Origin: Gigaspora margarita
Taxonomy: Eukaryota; Glomeromycota; Glomeromycetes; Diversisporales; Gigasporaceae
Direction: 5' to 3'
Length of the DNA stretch: 64,000 nucleotides
Assembly (NCBI GenBank): GCA_009809945.1
Contig: WTPW01000881.1
Span: forward strand, 35,363-99,362
The translations under genes were made by a program, and so were the position numbers. The notes beneath the pieces were generated by a model that made no database searches, was not told where the DNA came from, and saw only the letters and a list, made by a program, of their open reading frames with translations. This document shows, in pieces, positions 23,489 through 35,968 of this stretch (positions are counted from its first letter, which is position 1; every line of letters begins with the position of its first letter).

Positions 23489-25100
23489 ATGAATAACTTA
23501 AGAATAGGCATGCATAATATCAATGGGATTAAAGTAAACCCAGGAAAAATAGAATTACTTCTGGATTGGATGAACGAAACAAAAATAGACATTATGGGCC
23601 TGAATGAAACAAATATAAGTAAAAAAGAAGGGAGTTTCATTGTTGTTAAGGAATCAGAATATAAGGGTATATGGTCATGTTGTAACAAAGACAAGTTAAA
23701 GGGCTCAGGCGTAGGGATTTTAATTAAGGATAAATGGGAAAAATATATTGCATGGATATATAGTAAGAGCGCATACTTCATAGAAGTGGTACTGGTATTC
23801 AAGCACCTGAAAATAATTTTAATAGTAGTATATTTTCCCCCTAACGACAAGAAGAAGCAGAAAGAAATTTTTAGTAATATCAAAGAAAGGATACAGAACA
23901 ATAAAGGAAGCACCAGCAGGTTTATTATAATGGGTGATTTCAACATAGACCTGGCGAAGCACCAAAAAACATGTCATACCCAGAAGAGCATGGTACAATA
24001 GCAAGCAGTCTCTTGGTTGCGAAATAATCACTTCGAAGAGGTTCATAATAAGTTACATAGAGATGAAGAGTACATCATATGGCATAAAGGGGAAATCAAT
24101 TCAGGAATTGACTACATATGGGTCTCCAATAGTTGGCGGGATCAGGTATACAGATCCAAGATTTGGTGCGCCTGGCATATCACAGGAAGCGACCATGACA
24201 TAGTAGAGGCAAGCTTCTATACAAACATTAAAGACAAAAGATGTACAGGAACGAGAGAAAAGGTTAGACAGAACACGAGAACAATTTGGCTGTTCGACAA
24301 GGTGACAAAAGAAAATTGGAAAGATTACAAGCAGATATTGGAAGGCAAAATGATACGGAATACAGAAGAAACGGAAAATAGGAGACACATCCAAGGTAAA
24401 AATAGTTGGATCAAGCATAATTGGGACATCATTCAAAACTGCATATTAAGTAGTGCCCACGCTACAATCCCAAAGAAAAAGATCAAAAAGAAAAGGGTAC
24501 TCATACTGAAGAATAGAAGTGAACTGGAAAAACTAAAAAAGGACTTCAAAGTGATTAGCCACATATGTTACTGTCTTAAGAAGGAGGAAGGAATTAAACG
24601 TATAAGGGGAAAAATAGTAAATCTTGACCAAAAAATTCAGTCAATTAACAAAAGAGAAGACACAGAAATCCCCCTTCTGAAGGATATGAACCTAAGACTA
24701 AAGGAGACCAGAAGCACATATAAAAGCTGGTAGAGCACTTTAAACAAGAAGTGGCATATGGAAAAACAAAAAGAAAAGGAAAAGAAGATACAAGAAAGGA
24801 TAGAAGCTAGATGTGATATGATTGTCACTGATCAGAGACACATGATCAATAGCCTATTGGATAGGCCCGCAAGGAAAATTAGACTAGACAGGATTGTGAT
24901 AGAAAACGAGAATGACCTAGAATTAATTACAAACCCGGAGGAGGTTAAAGAGCAATCACGCATCCACTTTGTTAAACAATTTAGGAAAAGGAAGTTTACA
25001 TCAAACATGGATGACAAATGAAAAGCAGCATACCAACCACTGGAGGAGGTTCAAGAAGATTGGTTTGAAGATCTGCTAAGGGATATCACGCAGAGAAATG
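23489..25100 (+). pseudogene. LINE ORF2 part 1: APE-type endonuclease and linker
   Basis: MNNLRIGMHNINGIKVNPGK opens the endonuclease. NING, LNET, GDFNID and GSDHD match the conserved metal and catalytic motifs of AP-like LINE endonucleases. The single frame is interrupted by TAG at 23999-24001 and 24731-24733 and by TGA at 25019-25021; a frame slip follows near 25100. The stretch from 24240 to 25020 is a Lys/Glu-rich helical linker leading to the RT. The enzyme nicks target DNA to prime reverse transcription. Confidence 0.82.
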
Positions 25101-27210
25101 GACTTCTTCCTTACAGGATATAAAACCCAATTCAGCACCAGGGTTATCAGGCATAGGTTATCCGCTGATTAAAAAAGCAGGAAAGAAAGCTATATAGTTC
25201 TTCTGCAATTTCGCATCCATTTGTTTAAAAGAGGGCAAAGTGCTGACAAAGTGGAAGATTAGTCAGTTGTACCCAATTCTGAAAAATGAGGAATGGAATT
25301 ACAATCTATCCAACATAAGGCCAATTTTGTTAATCGAGACCTTTCAGAAATGCGTGGCATGCATACTCAATAAAAGATTAGGCAAAGTCATACAGGAGCA
25401 TCAGATACTAAAAGGTGAAAATTATGCGGGACTGCCTAGGGGCTACGTAGGGCACCCAATACACATATTGAACAATTTAATGGAAGATGCAAGACAAAAA
25501 AAGAAAGAAATGTGGATAGTCCTACAGGATATGAAAAAAGCCTTCGATTCAGTTAGCACAGAGTCGCTGGAACTGGCTATGAAGCGTATCAAGATCCCAG
25601 AAAAAGGAAGGGCATTTATTATGGACCTTTTCGTACAAAGAGAAATAAGAATAATAACTCACTATGGAACGACAGAGAGCGTAATAGCAAATGATAGAAT
25701 TGACCAAGAAGAGGTGATATCCCCTCTCCTTTGGAGAATCTTTTATGAACCTTTGCTTCGACGGATCCAAGAAAGGAGCGATTTGGGGTATGAAATGGAG
25801 GTTCTATGGCCCACAGACCCCAAACATAACAGGCTAGAAAGCATAAAGTGGAGACAACCGATGCTCGCATACGCTGACGATACGCTCTGGTTAGCAAAAA
25901 CGAAGGAAGAGATAGAAAACATAATCGCCATATCCAATGAGTTCTTTAAGCTAAACGATATTGAGATAAATGGAAAGAAGTCAGAACTCATAGTTTTAAA
26001 TAAAAAAAGAAATATGAAGGAAAAAGAAGGATCGGACGCAATAGAAATGGGTTTAGATAAGGTACAAGTGAAAAGACAGAGTTATAAAGAAACTGTAAGG
26101 TTTCTAGAAATTTGGCTTTCTGAAAAAGGAGGTAATGAATGTAATGTAAATATTGCCAAAAGAGAAATCCTAGAGATCGCACGAACAATTAGAAATAAGA
26201 AAATGTCATTGAACCAGATAAAGTATATCATTAATCGGGTGCTAATACCAAGAGTTGAATTTAGACTACAAACATCCTTTTTATCATATCAAACTTGCCT
26301 AAAGCTACAAAGTCCAATTCTCATGATTATCAAACGCAAGCTTGGTTTCCCAGCTACATCAGCAAATAGCATAATAGAGCATAAAGGGTTATTTGACTTT
26401 AGATCCTTATGGCAAACACAGCTAGCACACCATTTCACAGAGCTGCAAATGAGGTTGAATTTGAATGACCCGGAAATGCTCGGCATTACAACTAATATAA
26501 GACTCAGGCAGGCGCAAGTAGACAACAAAAGCCCTGTTTGTCTGTTGAACATGGAGAAGGAACAGATGGCAAGGTTGGATGATAAATATAACCTCACATA
26601 CAAAGTCCTAAAAGAAGCAAGGGTGAATGAAATTAGTTTTCACAGCACTGTAAAAGAGGAAGAGATGAAAATTGTAAATTTTGGTGTAGCCATCTCAGAG
26701 TTAATTTCAAACAAAGCACTTAAAAATTTTAGGAAGAATCAAGATCTTAATATTTTTACAATAGAGCAGGTTATGGACGAGAATGGTGATCACTTGCTTA
26801 CGTAGAGACAAGTACAAAAGCTGCGAGGAAAAAGCGGCAAAGGAGTGATACCACAATGGTATAAAGAAATAGAAACAGAAGTACTTGAATCCAAGGACCA
26901 AAGGAAAACAAAGGAAAAATGGCATACTTCGAACCCCAACTTGTGTGCGTGTGCACCTAGACACATTTTAGCTAGACAAGACAAAAGGAAGCGTGAATGG
27001 GTAATATTACAAGAAGAGGTGCAGTACACAATCATTGGGAGAATAGAAGAATTTCAAGGAAGTAAAAGGGTGTTGATAGAGCACTGGCTATATAACGTGG
27101 ACAGAAGTAAGCAAGAGTGGTACTTAAAAAAGTGTGAGGGTTGCAACTTAAAAAAAGAAAACCATCCGGGGGTTGCAATTTTATATGCAAAACAGAAAAA
27201 GTCCATGTAA
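25100..27210 (+). pseudogene. LINE ORF2 part 2: reverse transcriptase
   Basis: SAPGLSGIGYPLIKK lies upstream of a TAG at 25195-25197. The main block 25240-26805 has LYPILKNEEWNYNLSNIRPI (fingers), LQDMKKAFDSV (motif A) and AYADDTLWLAK (motif C, intact DD), then the thumb. TAG at 26803-26805 is followed in the same frame by a connector with RQDKRKREWV. The catalytic core seems uninterrupted from 25198 to 26802. The frame slips in the connector near 27150-27210, just before the nested hAT-type element. Confidence 0.88.
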
Positions 27211-27235
27211 TAGGGAGGAACTTTATAAGTAGTAG

Positions 27236-27243
27236 GGATGGGC
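27236..27243. repeat. 8-bp TSD (left) of the element nested in the LINE
   Basis: GGATGGGC, identical to 28609-28616. Confidence 0.88.
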
Positions 27244-28608
27244 TAGGGGTCTTAGTGGGTCGGGTTGGGTCAGGTTTGGGCCTGACCCGGGTCAGACCCA
27301 CTTGGGTCAAAACCCGACCCGGGTCTGACCCGCCTCATGTCAAACCCGACCCGGGTCGGACCCAACCCAACCCAACCCGGGTTGAACCCGGGTCGATAAT
27401 AGTTGCTACATAGTAAAGTCTAAATTTTACTATGTAAATCGATAAAATCCACTTAAGTAAACTTATTTGGAAGATCAAAATGCATATACTCTGAAATTTT
27501 TATCCAAATCGGAGAAATCTTTATTATTTGACTTTTAATTTTTACGTTCAACGAAAAAATTAGAATCTTTTTAAAAAATATGTTCGCCGAAAGTAAAACT
27601 TAAAAGTTAAATAGTAAAAAATTCTCCAATTTGGATGAAATTTCAGAGTATATGTATTTTGATCTTCCAAACAAGTTTACTTAAGCACATTTTATCGATT
27701 TAGATAGTAAATCTTGGACTTTACTATGTAGCGACTACTTACGATCATTGAAAATAATCTGACCCGGGTCTGACCCGACCCAGGTTTTTTCTGACCCGGG
27801 TCAGACCCGACCCGGGTTTGATCCGACCCAACCCGACCCTGGTTGGGCCTGACCCGGGTCAGGTTGGGTCAGACCAGGGACCTGTAAAATTTTAGTTTTA
27901 AAAACTCGAAATTTTTTCTGATAACAATAAAAAATTTAGGCAAATTTTAGCTTAAATTTAGTAAATTTTAGATAAATTTTGATTTAAATTTAGTAAATTN
28001 TAGATAAATTTTGATTTAAATTTAATAAATTTTAGATAAATTTTGATTAAATTTAGAAAAGTTTGATAGTTCATTCTTTTATTTTGTTAAAATACTTAAT
28101 AATTCAGCATTTAAATTTTGCCGATTGTTATTAAATATAAAATTAGGAACTAAGTCACATAAATTTATGTCTCTAGATCACGGCATCAATATCAAATCAT
28201 ATACTGTATACCTTAGAAGTTAAATAAGTTAAGTTTGTATAAAATTTTTATTAAAAATAAAATACGTATAACTAGGGATAAGCAAATCAAATATTTTTTG
28301 AATCTATTGCGGTCCACATTTTAGTTTACTGCTAATGCAGGCCAGAATTGTAAAATTCAGAAATATTTTGAAATTCTGAAATGTTCCACCTGTGCAGCAT
28401 CCCATTCCTATATATCACAAACTATAAAATAATAAGGAAATTTTTAGAAAATTTTAGTTAAAATTGATAATTTTAGATATAAATTCATCAGAATTTAAAA
28501 ATTTTAGAAAATTTGAGTTGATACTTAAAATTTTAGATTTTTTGTAAAAATTTTAGATCTAAAATTTTACGGGTCCCTGGATCAGACCCAACCCAGCTAA
28601 GACCCCTA
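27244..28608. mobile_element. hAT-type non-autonomous element with GACCCGGGTC ends and palindromic core
   Basis: 1365 bp, ends TAGGGGTCTTAGTGGGTCGG and complement of TAGGGGTCTTAGCTGGGTTG, perfect 8-bp duplication GGATGGGC. Long GACCCGGGTCAGACCCG-type subterminal repeats bracket the palindromic core C3 (27392-27747). A 28000-28600 tail of ATTTTAGATAAATTTTGATT repeats is AT-rich and may be a separate insertion. Non-coding. Confidence 0.88.
27392..27747. repeat. Palindromic core module, copy C3
   Basis: Starts CGATAATAGTTGCTACATAG, ends with CTATGTAGCGACTACTTACG. Arms of ~165 bp pair around a TTACGTTCAACG...TTCGCCGAAAGTAA centre. The outermost 40 bp of each arm contain a nested palindrome, TAGTAAAGTCTAAATTTTACTA. 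Best-preserved copy. Confidence 0.85.
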
Positions 28609-28642
28609 GGATGGGCAGTTACACATAACACAAGACCCATGC

Positions 28643-29275
28643 ATGTTCATTTCAGACAAATTTAGATCTACTCAGATACCTCCACAGATTTCATATACAT
28701 TATTAATAGAAAATCCCATGCAAGAGTACCTTAAAAGACGAATAAGCAATAGCGAAGTGCTTAGGTCCCTGCTTAAAATTGCGGAAAAGCTTTTGATAGA
28801 AAAGGAAATAAGTTTTTACACAGACGGATCACTGAACAAGTCATCATCCGATGGTAGAACACAAATAAGTATGGGAATTGGTTGGCTTGCTATAAGAAAC
28901 CAGGAAGTAATCACGGATACACAGTTTAGTAGTAGTATACGGGATTGGCCCTCCTCAACGAGGCCTGAATTAGGAGCTATTTGGACTGCCCTTTTAACAG
29001 TACCATATGAAGCAACGGTCATAGTATACACCGACAGTCAAGCAGCAATTGATTCAATCAAAAGAAGAAAGGCTGGATTAAATAGAACAAGAGACACATT
29101 AAAAGGAAAGAACAATAGTATTCTCTGGCAGATCACAGATTGCTGTAATACAAAAAGTCTCAAGATACGACTAGTCAAGGTAAAATAGCACAGTAAAGTC
29201 CAATTTAATAAAATAGCTGACGCTCTCGCAAAAAATGGAACACTGTCGACGGATACAATCGAAATACTGCTTGAT
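28643..29275 (+). pseudogene. LINE ORF2 part 3: RNase H
   Basis: FYTDGSLN (first Asp), TRPELGAIWTAL (Glu) and VIVYTDSQAAIDS (second Asp) give the RNase H carboxylates; IADALAKNGT supplies the last Asp region after a TAG at 29186-29188. A TGA and frame change follow near 29285. The domain would degrade template RNA during second-strand synthesis. Its position directly after the nested hAT-type element shows that the insertion fell in the RT-RNase H linker. Confidence 0.88.
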
Positions 29276-30279
29276 TGGACGAACTGAACACAGTAACAAA
29301 ATGGGACTCAACGATCATAGATGTACCAATTAGATCTTTCATCAACTTCATATCGAAAGCACAAATAGAGCGAGAGTGGGCAGAGACAAAGGCAGTAAAG
29401 AGAATAAAAGAACATAACGCAGAAAGGAATAACACATGGGAGTTTATTTGGAGGGATCAAGTTAAAAAACAACAAACTAAGTTTAGATATATTAAAAAGA
29501 GTTACAAATGGTTAGTTAGAATGAAATATGTAAATAATTTATTACCTACATTAGACAAACTTAGTATTAGAAACCNTGAAAATTTNCNNAATNCNCGATN
29601 TGTGGNATGNTTAGCTGGAATTGAAGATCAAGATCACCTGTTGGAATGCGTGGTTTACCAGAAACTTTGGAAAAACATAGAGGAAGAAGTGATTCAATTA
29701 ATGATGAATGAGACCTCAATTTTCATTATGAACAAGAGGAAATTAGAGGAACTCAGGGTATTATTAGAAGAGGCTGACTCGAATGATCCTTACAAGAAGA
29801 GAAAGGAATTACTTTTGGGAATAATTTCAAGAGATGCAGAAGTCAGATTAAGAGAAATCGCAGGCTAAAGAAAGAAGGCGGAGAGGGTAGCAATTACTTG
29901 GATCTGCACAGCATGGAAAGTTTTCTACAGACGATTATGGTGCTTTCGTTGTGAAATAGTAAAGGACTAGGAAAAGCAGAACTATGCTTATGCAGCCCTC
30001 GAATGCGAACAAAGATCTTTATCGAAAGTACGAACAAGAACAAGGGAAAAAGAAAATTTGGAAATAAGGAAAAGAAGGAATTTGTCAGTAAACAAGACCG
30101 TCAGTAAAGAAAATTCACATGACAGAAACACCGGAGAGTCATCTAGCGAAAACTTAGAAAATATGCAAGAAAATATGTCGTCACGGTTAGGAAGAACTCG
30201 GCAATTAGCAAAAGAAAATATTAGAAATCAGATTCTGAAAGGTAATACGACTGCTAATTGCATGACAAACATTAACTAA
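29275..30279 (+). pseudogene. LINE ORF2 part 4: C-terminal Cys/His region and tail
   Basis: WLVRMKYVNNLLPTLDKLSI leads into a region with Ns (29576-29610), then DQDHLLEC, the second half of a CCHC-like motif typical of RNase H-bearing LINEs. A TAA at 29866-29868 and TAG at 29968-29970 interrupt the same frame, which continues as AITWICTAWKVFYRRLWCF and a basic tail to TAA at 30277-30279. The 30280-30516 stretch is the 3' UTR with AATAAA and poly(A). Confidence 0.75.
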
Positions 30280-33200
30280 AAGGTCCAGACACGGCCGGCA
30301 GGTGCCACTGTCAAACAGAAAAATTGAATGAAAGTCAGAAGATTTTTTCAGGAGGGAATTCCTGTTGCGGCAGGTCACATTTAAGCGCCTTAAAGGAAAT
30401 CTGAATGGGCTTTTATATTAAATAGAAAACGCAGTAACATATTATAAATGTAATTGTTAGTTTAAAGTTTTCTGAGAAAATAAAGGCAGGACCACAAAAA
30501 AAAAAAAAAAAAAAAAGTATCCTTACTTTTAGCTTTGACGTATATAATATACACAATCAGAAATTTTCTGGGTTCTTAACTATATACAACAAACCAACTT
30601 TATCTAGTTAATATTGGCCTAATTGTTATTTCAACTATCTTGTCTTCTCTTATTTTGGTTCTTTTATAGCAGTAATTATTTTTGTTAAGTATTTATTCTT
30701 GCTATATTCTTTTTAGATAGTAGTATAGGATTTGGGTTCATAAATATGGCCAACATTGTATTAACTTTAGTTTTTCAAAATAGTACATCAGCTACTATAT
30801 TATTTTTTCAGGTCTATATTTAATTTTAAAATTACCTATAGTGTGTAATATCTAAAAACTAAAATAATTTCAAAAATTAATAGCTTATAATTCAGAAAAG
30901 ATATAAAAAAAAAAACTACTATATTTAGTCAAGTTAATTTGCTACAACTTAGTAGCTTTATTTTAAAAATAATTATTATATATTTTTAATTTATAATACT
31001 TCAAATATGCTTAATTTTTATATAATATATTAAAAAATTAACAAAAATAGAACAAGTTATATGTATTGGTTTTTATTTATTGGCTAATTTTTGAAAACTT
31101 TGTTAATTAATAAAATTTTAGCCACTAAAAAAAATTTTTTTAACCAATTTAAAATAGGACAAATTATACATTTTAGTCTTAAGATGTTGCACACTATAGA
31201 TAGCTTGTCTGTATGACAACTTTGCTTAAGTATTGATAAATTTGAGAAAAGCATGATCAGTAAAATCATAAAGACTTGTTTTTTCAAATATACCTTTCAT
31301 ACTTTCAATACATGAATAATAGCTAAAAGCTTTTTTTTATAGGCTGGGTAATTTATTTTAGCAGATATTATTTTTCTTACTTATATACCATAGGTTGCTT
31401 ATCATTTTCTTGAGTTTGACTTAATATAGCACGAATTGCAAAATCAGATGTATCAGTTAATACCACAAATAGTTTTTTAGGGTTAGGTATTGCCAATACT
31501 AGAGCATCTGTAAGTGCTTTTTTTAATTTGACAAATACTTGCTCTTGTTTAGCTTTCTACTTATAGTTGATTTTTATGCAAAAAACTTGTAAGAGGTGCA
31601 GCTATTTTAGAACTACTAGGTATAAATTTTATAAAAATTTACTAGGCCTAAAAACAAATTAAGTTCATAAATGTTTTTAAATACAGTTCAAGTTCTTATA
31701 GTTTCCAATTTCTTCGAGTTGGTTGCAAGTTCTTTTAGCATTACTATATATCCTAAGAATTTAATGCTATTCTTTTTTTTTTATTCTTAGGCAGTCTCGC
31801 CAAAACTTTATTAAGTTATTTATTTGAATTTATATTAAATTCAGTATATCCTAATCTCTAAGTTTGACAACATTCCATCTGTTGTATCACAAATCAAATG
31901 CGACTTGTTGCACTAGTCCGTATATATATACGAAACTAGAGGCTGTGTCAGCCTAATTTAATGCTATTCTTTCTGAATTCAAACTTTTTTATATTTCTAT
32001 ATAGTTGATACTACCAAAGTTTTTTAATACCCAACTTACATACTGTATGCACTCTTTTTATAACTTATCATATACCAAAATATCGTTAAAGTAAACTATT
32101 ACAAATTTGTCTAAGAAATTCTAAAATATATTATTTATTAGGTGTATAAAAAAAGCTAAAATTCATCAATTCAAATAGCATTATGCAAAATTGTAGTATC
32201 TATATTGTGTTCAAAATGCTATTTTTGAAATATCTTCTTTTCTAATACACAGTTAATAATATTTAGAGCACAAGCTAATTTTACTAAAATATTTTGTACC
32301 TGTAAGCTGGTCTAATATGTTATCGATATGAGGAAGCAAGTACTAATTTTTGATTGTTATCTTGTTTAATACCTTATAGTTCATGCATATACAAAGAGAA
32401 CTGTTCTTTTTTGCTACAAATAACAATAGGGCTCCATAAAGTGATGACCTAGAGTAGATATTTCTTTTTTGATATTTTTAGTTAGCTGTTTCTTTAACTC
32501 TTTTAATTCATAGAATGATAGTTTATAAAAGAGCTGAATGATGGTACTGCATCTATTTGCAAAAAAATTTTATGGTCAATATTTTAATTTGGTAACAATT
32601 TATTTGATAGATACTTAGAAAAAATATTCTAATACTTGTTAACTACACATTCTAAAATTCAGGTACTTTTATTTTTTTCACTCTATATTTTTAATTCTGT
32701 TGTGGCTAGTACTACAAACAACTCTGCTTTCTGTTTAATGTCTTTATTTATCTAATGTTTTAATACTATTGTTATAGTGAGCTGTATTTGTTTTTCATTG
32801 GCTTTAGCATTAATTTTGTAGATCTTATTTTTTTTCCACAATAAAACATTATTTTTTTTCCAATTAATTTGAGAATTATGATTGTAAAACCAAGGTTTTT
32901 TCAAGATTATGTTGTACTTTTGTAATAGTAAAACAGAACCCTGGACATTTCTCATATAGATTATAACTAGATTTTGGCTAATTTTGGTACAATTTGCTAA
33001 AAATGACAAAGCTACATTTTTTTAAATAACTTTTGATCTAGTGATCAGAATTGATAAAACTTTTTGTTAGATGTGCCTCACTAAGAGCTTTATTTTTAAA
33101 AAAAGTTTATTCAAATTGGACTATTGAATGCCAAAATAATTGGCAAAAACTGTTTTTTTGCTTCTTAAATTTCAGAGGTTTTTGCTAAAAAAATAAAGTA

Positions 33201-33579
33201 TGATTTCTGTACTAGATGTCCGGGTCCTAGTAAGACTTCCATTCACTATTTTTTTTTTTTCTAGGAATACATTTGTATTATCACATTCGATACATATCTA
33301 CTTAATATACAAGAAGTTCTATCTACTAATTCATTGACTTTTTTTTGTTTTTTTCTTTAACTATCAATTGATATTTTTTTATAAATTGTTCATTAATGAA
33401 ATCCTTTAACACACTGAATCTATTAAGATTAAAACATCTTTTTCACAACCCTTTTCTTTTACTTATAAGAGTTTTTTCTCTTATTCTACTAACTAAATGT
33501 GGTTCTATAATACTCACTTGTTTTGCCTTATCATCTGTATTTGCCAATATGCCAATGTCTGATTTAGGTTTGTTAGGGC

Positions 33580-34115
33580 TAGCAAATTGACTTGGCAAAA
33601 AAATTGTTAATTGATGATTGATCCAAAAAATTTTTTTAATCAATCAAAAATCAAGAATACATGTTTAATTGAATATAATTAATCAAATATGTAATTTATA
33701 AGCTCAAGTAAATAGAATTGATCAATTATTGATTGATTATATTATATTTACCAGTTAAAAAATATTATATTAAAATAATAAGATTATATAATTACATCTC
33801 TTCTTGAAATTGTAATTGCATAATGTAACCCAATAAGAGGCTAATACTATGCCTCGATATAAATAATTACAATATTTCATCAAAAATTTTTGGCTATATG
33901 AAATATTAATGTTAGATATTTAGATCAGAAATTAAATAATATTCCAAGTAAAATTATTTTAAAAATTTTTTAATCGATCAATATAATACTTATTTGATTG
34001 ATCAACATTATTAATTATTGAATAACCTATTGTTGCTTGAGCCTATTAATTGGTGCTCGATTATTGATCTAAATCAATTAATAATCAAGCATTATATAAT
34101 TAAGACAATTCACTA
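33580..34115. mobile_element. ~530-bp inverted-end element, copy 1
   Basis: Ends TAGCAAATTGACTTGGC and complement of TAGTGAATTGTCTTAATT. The body is nearly collinear with 58719-59239 (shared ACATGTTTAATTGAATATAA, CCCAATAAGAGGC and TTAGATATTTAGAT words). Non-coding. Flanks GTTAGGGC and TGTGGATT do not match each other. Confidence 0.65.
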
Positions 34116-34368
34116 TGTGGATTATATGATGCAGAAAAGTCATGGCAAAAAATGTAAAGAGACAATTATCCAAAAGCATAACTATCTTTTTTCTATGCTT
34201 TACTTATTTTTTTTGATTATCAAACTATAATAATGATAGTACATCAGGGTTATGATAGCATATAATAGTGAAAATTTTCTGCTATGACTTTATTAATGAA
34301 TTTGAACAGATATATTCATTTTTCCTATTTTAGAAATCATATGTTTTTGACTTTTAAATTAATGGATA

Positions 34369-35189
34369 GGATTTAGGCCTAAAGACTACCAGTAGTACAG
34401 TTAGAAGAATAGATTAAAAATCTAGAAAAATATATATATATATAATTTTTGTATACAAAAATCTGATTAATACTGTAGTTTAGTTTGGCAGAATTTTTTT
34501 TTAATATTAATAATAAACTTGTTTTAAAAAAAATTTCTTTGTAACTGCTATTTTTTGTTGCTTCAAATGTACTACGTGTAGTACACTATAAATACTTTAT
34601 AAATTTTTTTAATAGAATTAGTAAATTTAAATTTAAATTATATAAAAAAGGTTTATAGCTTACTACATTAAAAGTTTTATTATTAGTTATATTATAAAAA
34701 ATATTATTTCTACTATAAAGGTTTGTAAGCTGTTAGTTGAAAATCATTACTATTTTAGTATTTCATATAGGTTCATTAGTTTTTTAACTATAATTTAAAA
34801 AAAAATTTATTAAATAAATTTTGTTTAAATTTATCAGAAGTTGTTAAAAACAAACTTTTAATTCTAATTTATAAAATTTATCAATATTTAAGCTAATATA
34901 TTAAGAGTAATATAAGTTTAAAAATTTAAAAAATTAAACATAATTTTTAATATAAAATTTATAAGTAAAATTTACTAGTAAAACGGCTAAAAATAGCCAA
35001 GTTTCAAAGGTCTCTAAAAAATTTAAAAGACTATTTAAAGTTATGATATTTTTTTTACATAATGCGATTTACCCAAAGTATATTGCAAAAATATTTTAAT
35101 AGATTTTTTATTAATAAAATTGGTCAATAATTGGCCTTAAATGGTGTTACCATGTAGTACAAAGTACTACTGGTAGCACACCTAAATCC
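34369..35189. mobile_element. MITE with GGATTTAGG...CTACCAGTAGTAC ends
   Basis: About 820 bp, ends GGATTTAGGCCTAAAGACTA and complement of GGATTTAGGTGTGCTACC, both followed inward by CCAGTAGTAC and flanked by TA. AT-rich non-coding body. Its right TA is directly used by the next element at 35192. Confidence 0.65.
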
Positions 35190-35191
35190 TA

Positions 35192-35968
35192 CCGTATGTT
35201 TCCGAAAATAAGCTATATCCAAAAATAAGCTACCCCCCCTGTTTTGATCCAAAAACGTAAAAACGCCTTTGACCCGAAAATAAGCTACCCCTTTGTCACA
35301 CCAAAAGATAATAACAAAATTTTTAGTTCTGAAAATAAGCTACTCTCACAATCGATTATATTCGCTACATAGTAATGTCATAATTTTACTATGTAAATCG
35401 ATTATGAGCGCTTAAGTAAACTTATTTGCAATATCAAAATACATATATCCTGAAATTTTCATATAAATCGGATAACGTTTTATTATTTGACTTTTAATTT
35501 TTACGTTCAACAGAAAATTTTAATTTTTTTTAAAAAACATATTCGTTGAGCGTAAAAATTAAAAGTCAAATAATAAAAAGTTCTCTGATTTATATGAAAA
35601 TTTCAGGGTATATGTATTTTGACCTTTAGAATAAATTCACTTAAGCGATCATAATCGATTTACATAGTAAAATTATAACTTTACTATGTAGCGATTATAA
35701 TCGATTGACTAAAATAAGCTGCTTGTGTTCAAAACCGGACAATTTATTTTAAAATCGGACAATTTATATTCGGAAACATATGGTAATACAACATATTTGT
35801 TTATTGTTATTATTAATTTTACTTTTTAGAGTTTTGTATCCGAAAATAAGCTACCCTTTGTTATGCATTAAATTAATTAAAATAGTAAATAACCCAAAAA
35901 TAAGCTACCCCGGATTTTTTGTATTAAAAATCGGCAAAAAAAGGTAGCTTATTTTTGGAAACATACGG
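35192..35968. mobile_element. Mariner-like MITE (CCGTATGTTTCCG...AATAAGCTAC) with core C4
   Basis: 777 bp, ends CCGTATGTTTCCGAAAATAA and complement of CCGTATGTTTCCAAAAATAA with TA on both sides. Subterminal AAATAAGCTACCCC words repeat in both arms. Core C4 (35351-35706) lies at the centre. Relatives at 45274, 59310-59467 and 59717. Confidence 0.8.
35351..35706. repeat. Palindromic core module, copy C4
   Basis: Starts AATCGATTATATTCGCTACA and ends with TGTAGCGATTATAATCGATT. Internal landmarks as in C3 (TTAAGTAAACTTATTTG, TTTTACGTTCAAC). Confidence 0.82.

Larger units (their letters stand above)
21231..30516 (+). mobile_element. LINE retrotransposon, full length, with ORF1, APE-EN, RT and RNase H
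   Basis: A complete-looking LINE bounded by an 18-bp duplication and ending in ~20 A after AATAAA. Order: 5' leader (21231-21940), ORF1 with RRM-like segments, apurinic-type endonuclease, reverse transcriptase, RNase H and a C-terminal cysteine/histidine region. RNase H after RT with an APE endonuclease places it among I/Tad-like clades rather than L1. A 1365-bp hAT-type element (27244-28608) interrupts it between RT and RNase H; without it the LINE is about 7.9 kb. Reading is broken by at least eight in-frame TAG codons plus other stops and frame slips, so it is inactive. It inserted into the Gypsy fossil. Confidence 0.92.
14490..33500 (-). mobile_element. Ty3/Gypsy retrotransposon fossil, split by later insertions
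   Basis: Old, heavily broken minus-strand element. From its 5' side: protease flank at 32752-33009, reverse transcriptase about 31700-32420, RNase H start about 31400-31560, then integrase on the far side of the LINE (about 20897-21200), continuing beyond the Harbinger-like insertion at about 14500-15004. Order and strand fit one Gypsy pol. Insertions that split it: the LINE 21231-30516, the Harbinger-like complex 15008-20893 and the MITE 14158-14479. Flanking LTRs were not identified and the outer limits are estimates. It carries many breaks and is clearly ancient and inactive. Confidence 0.75.
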
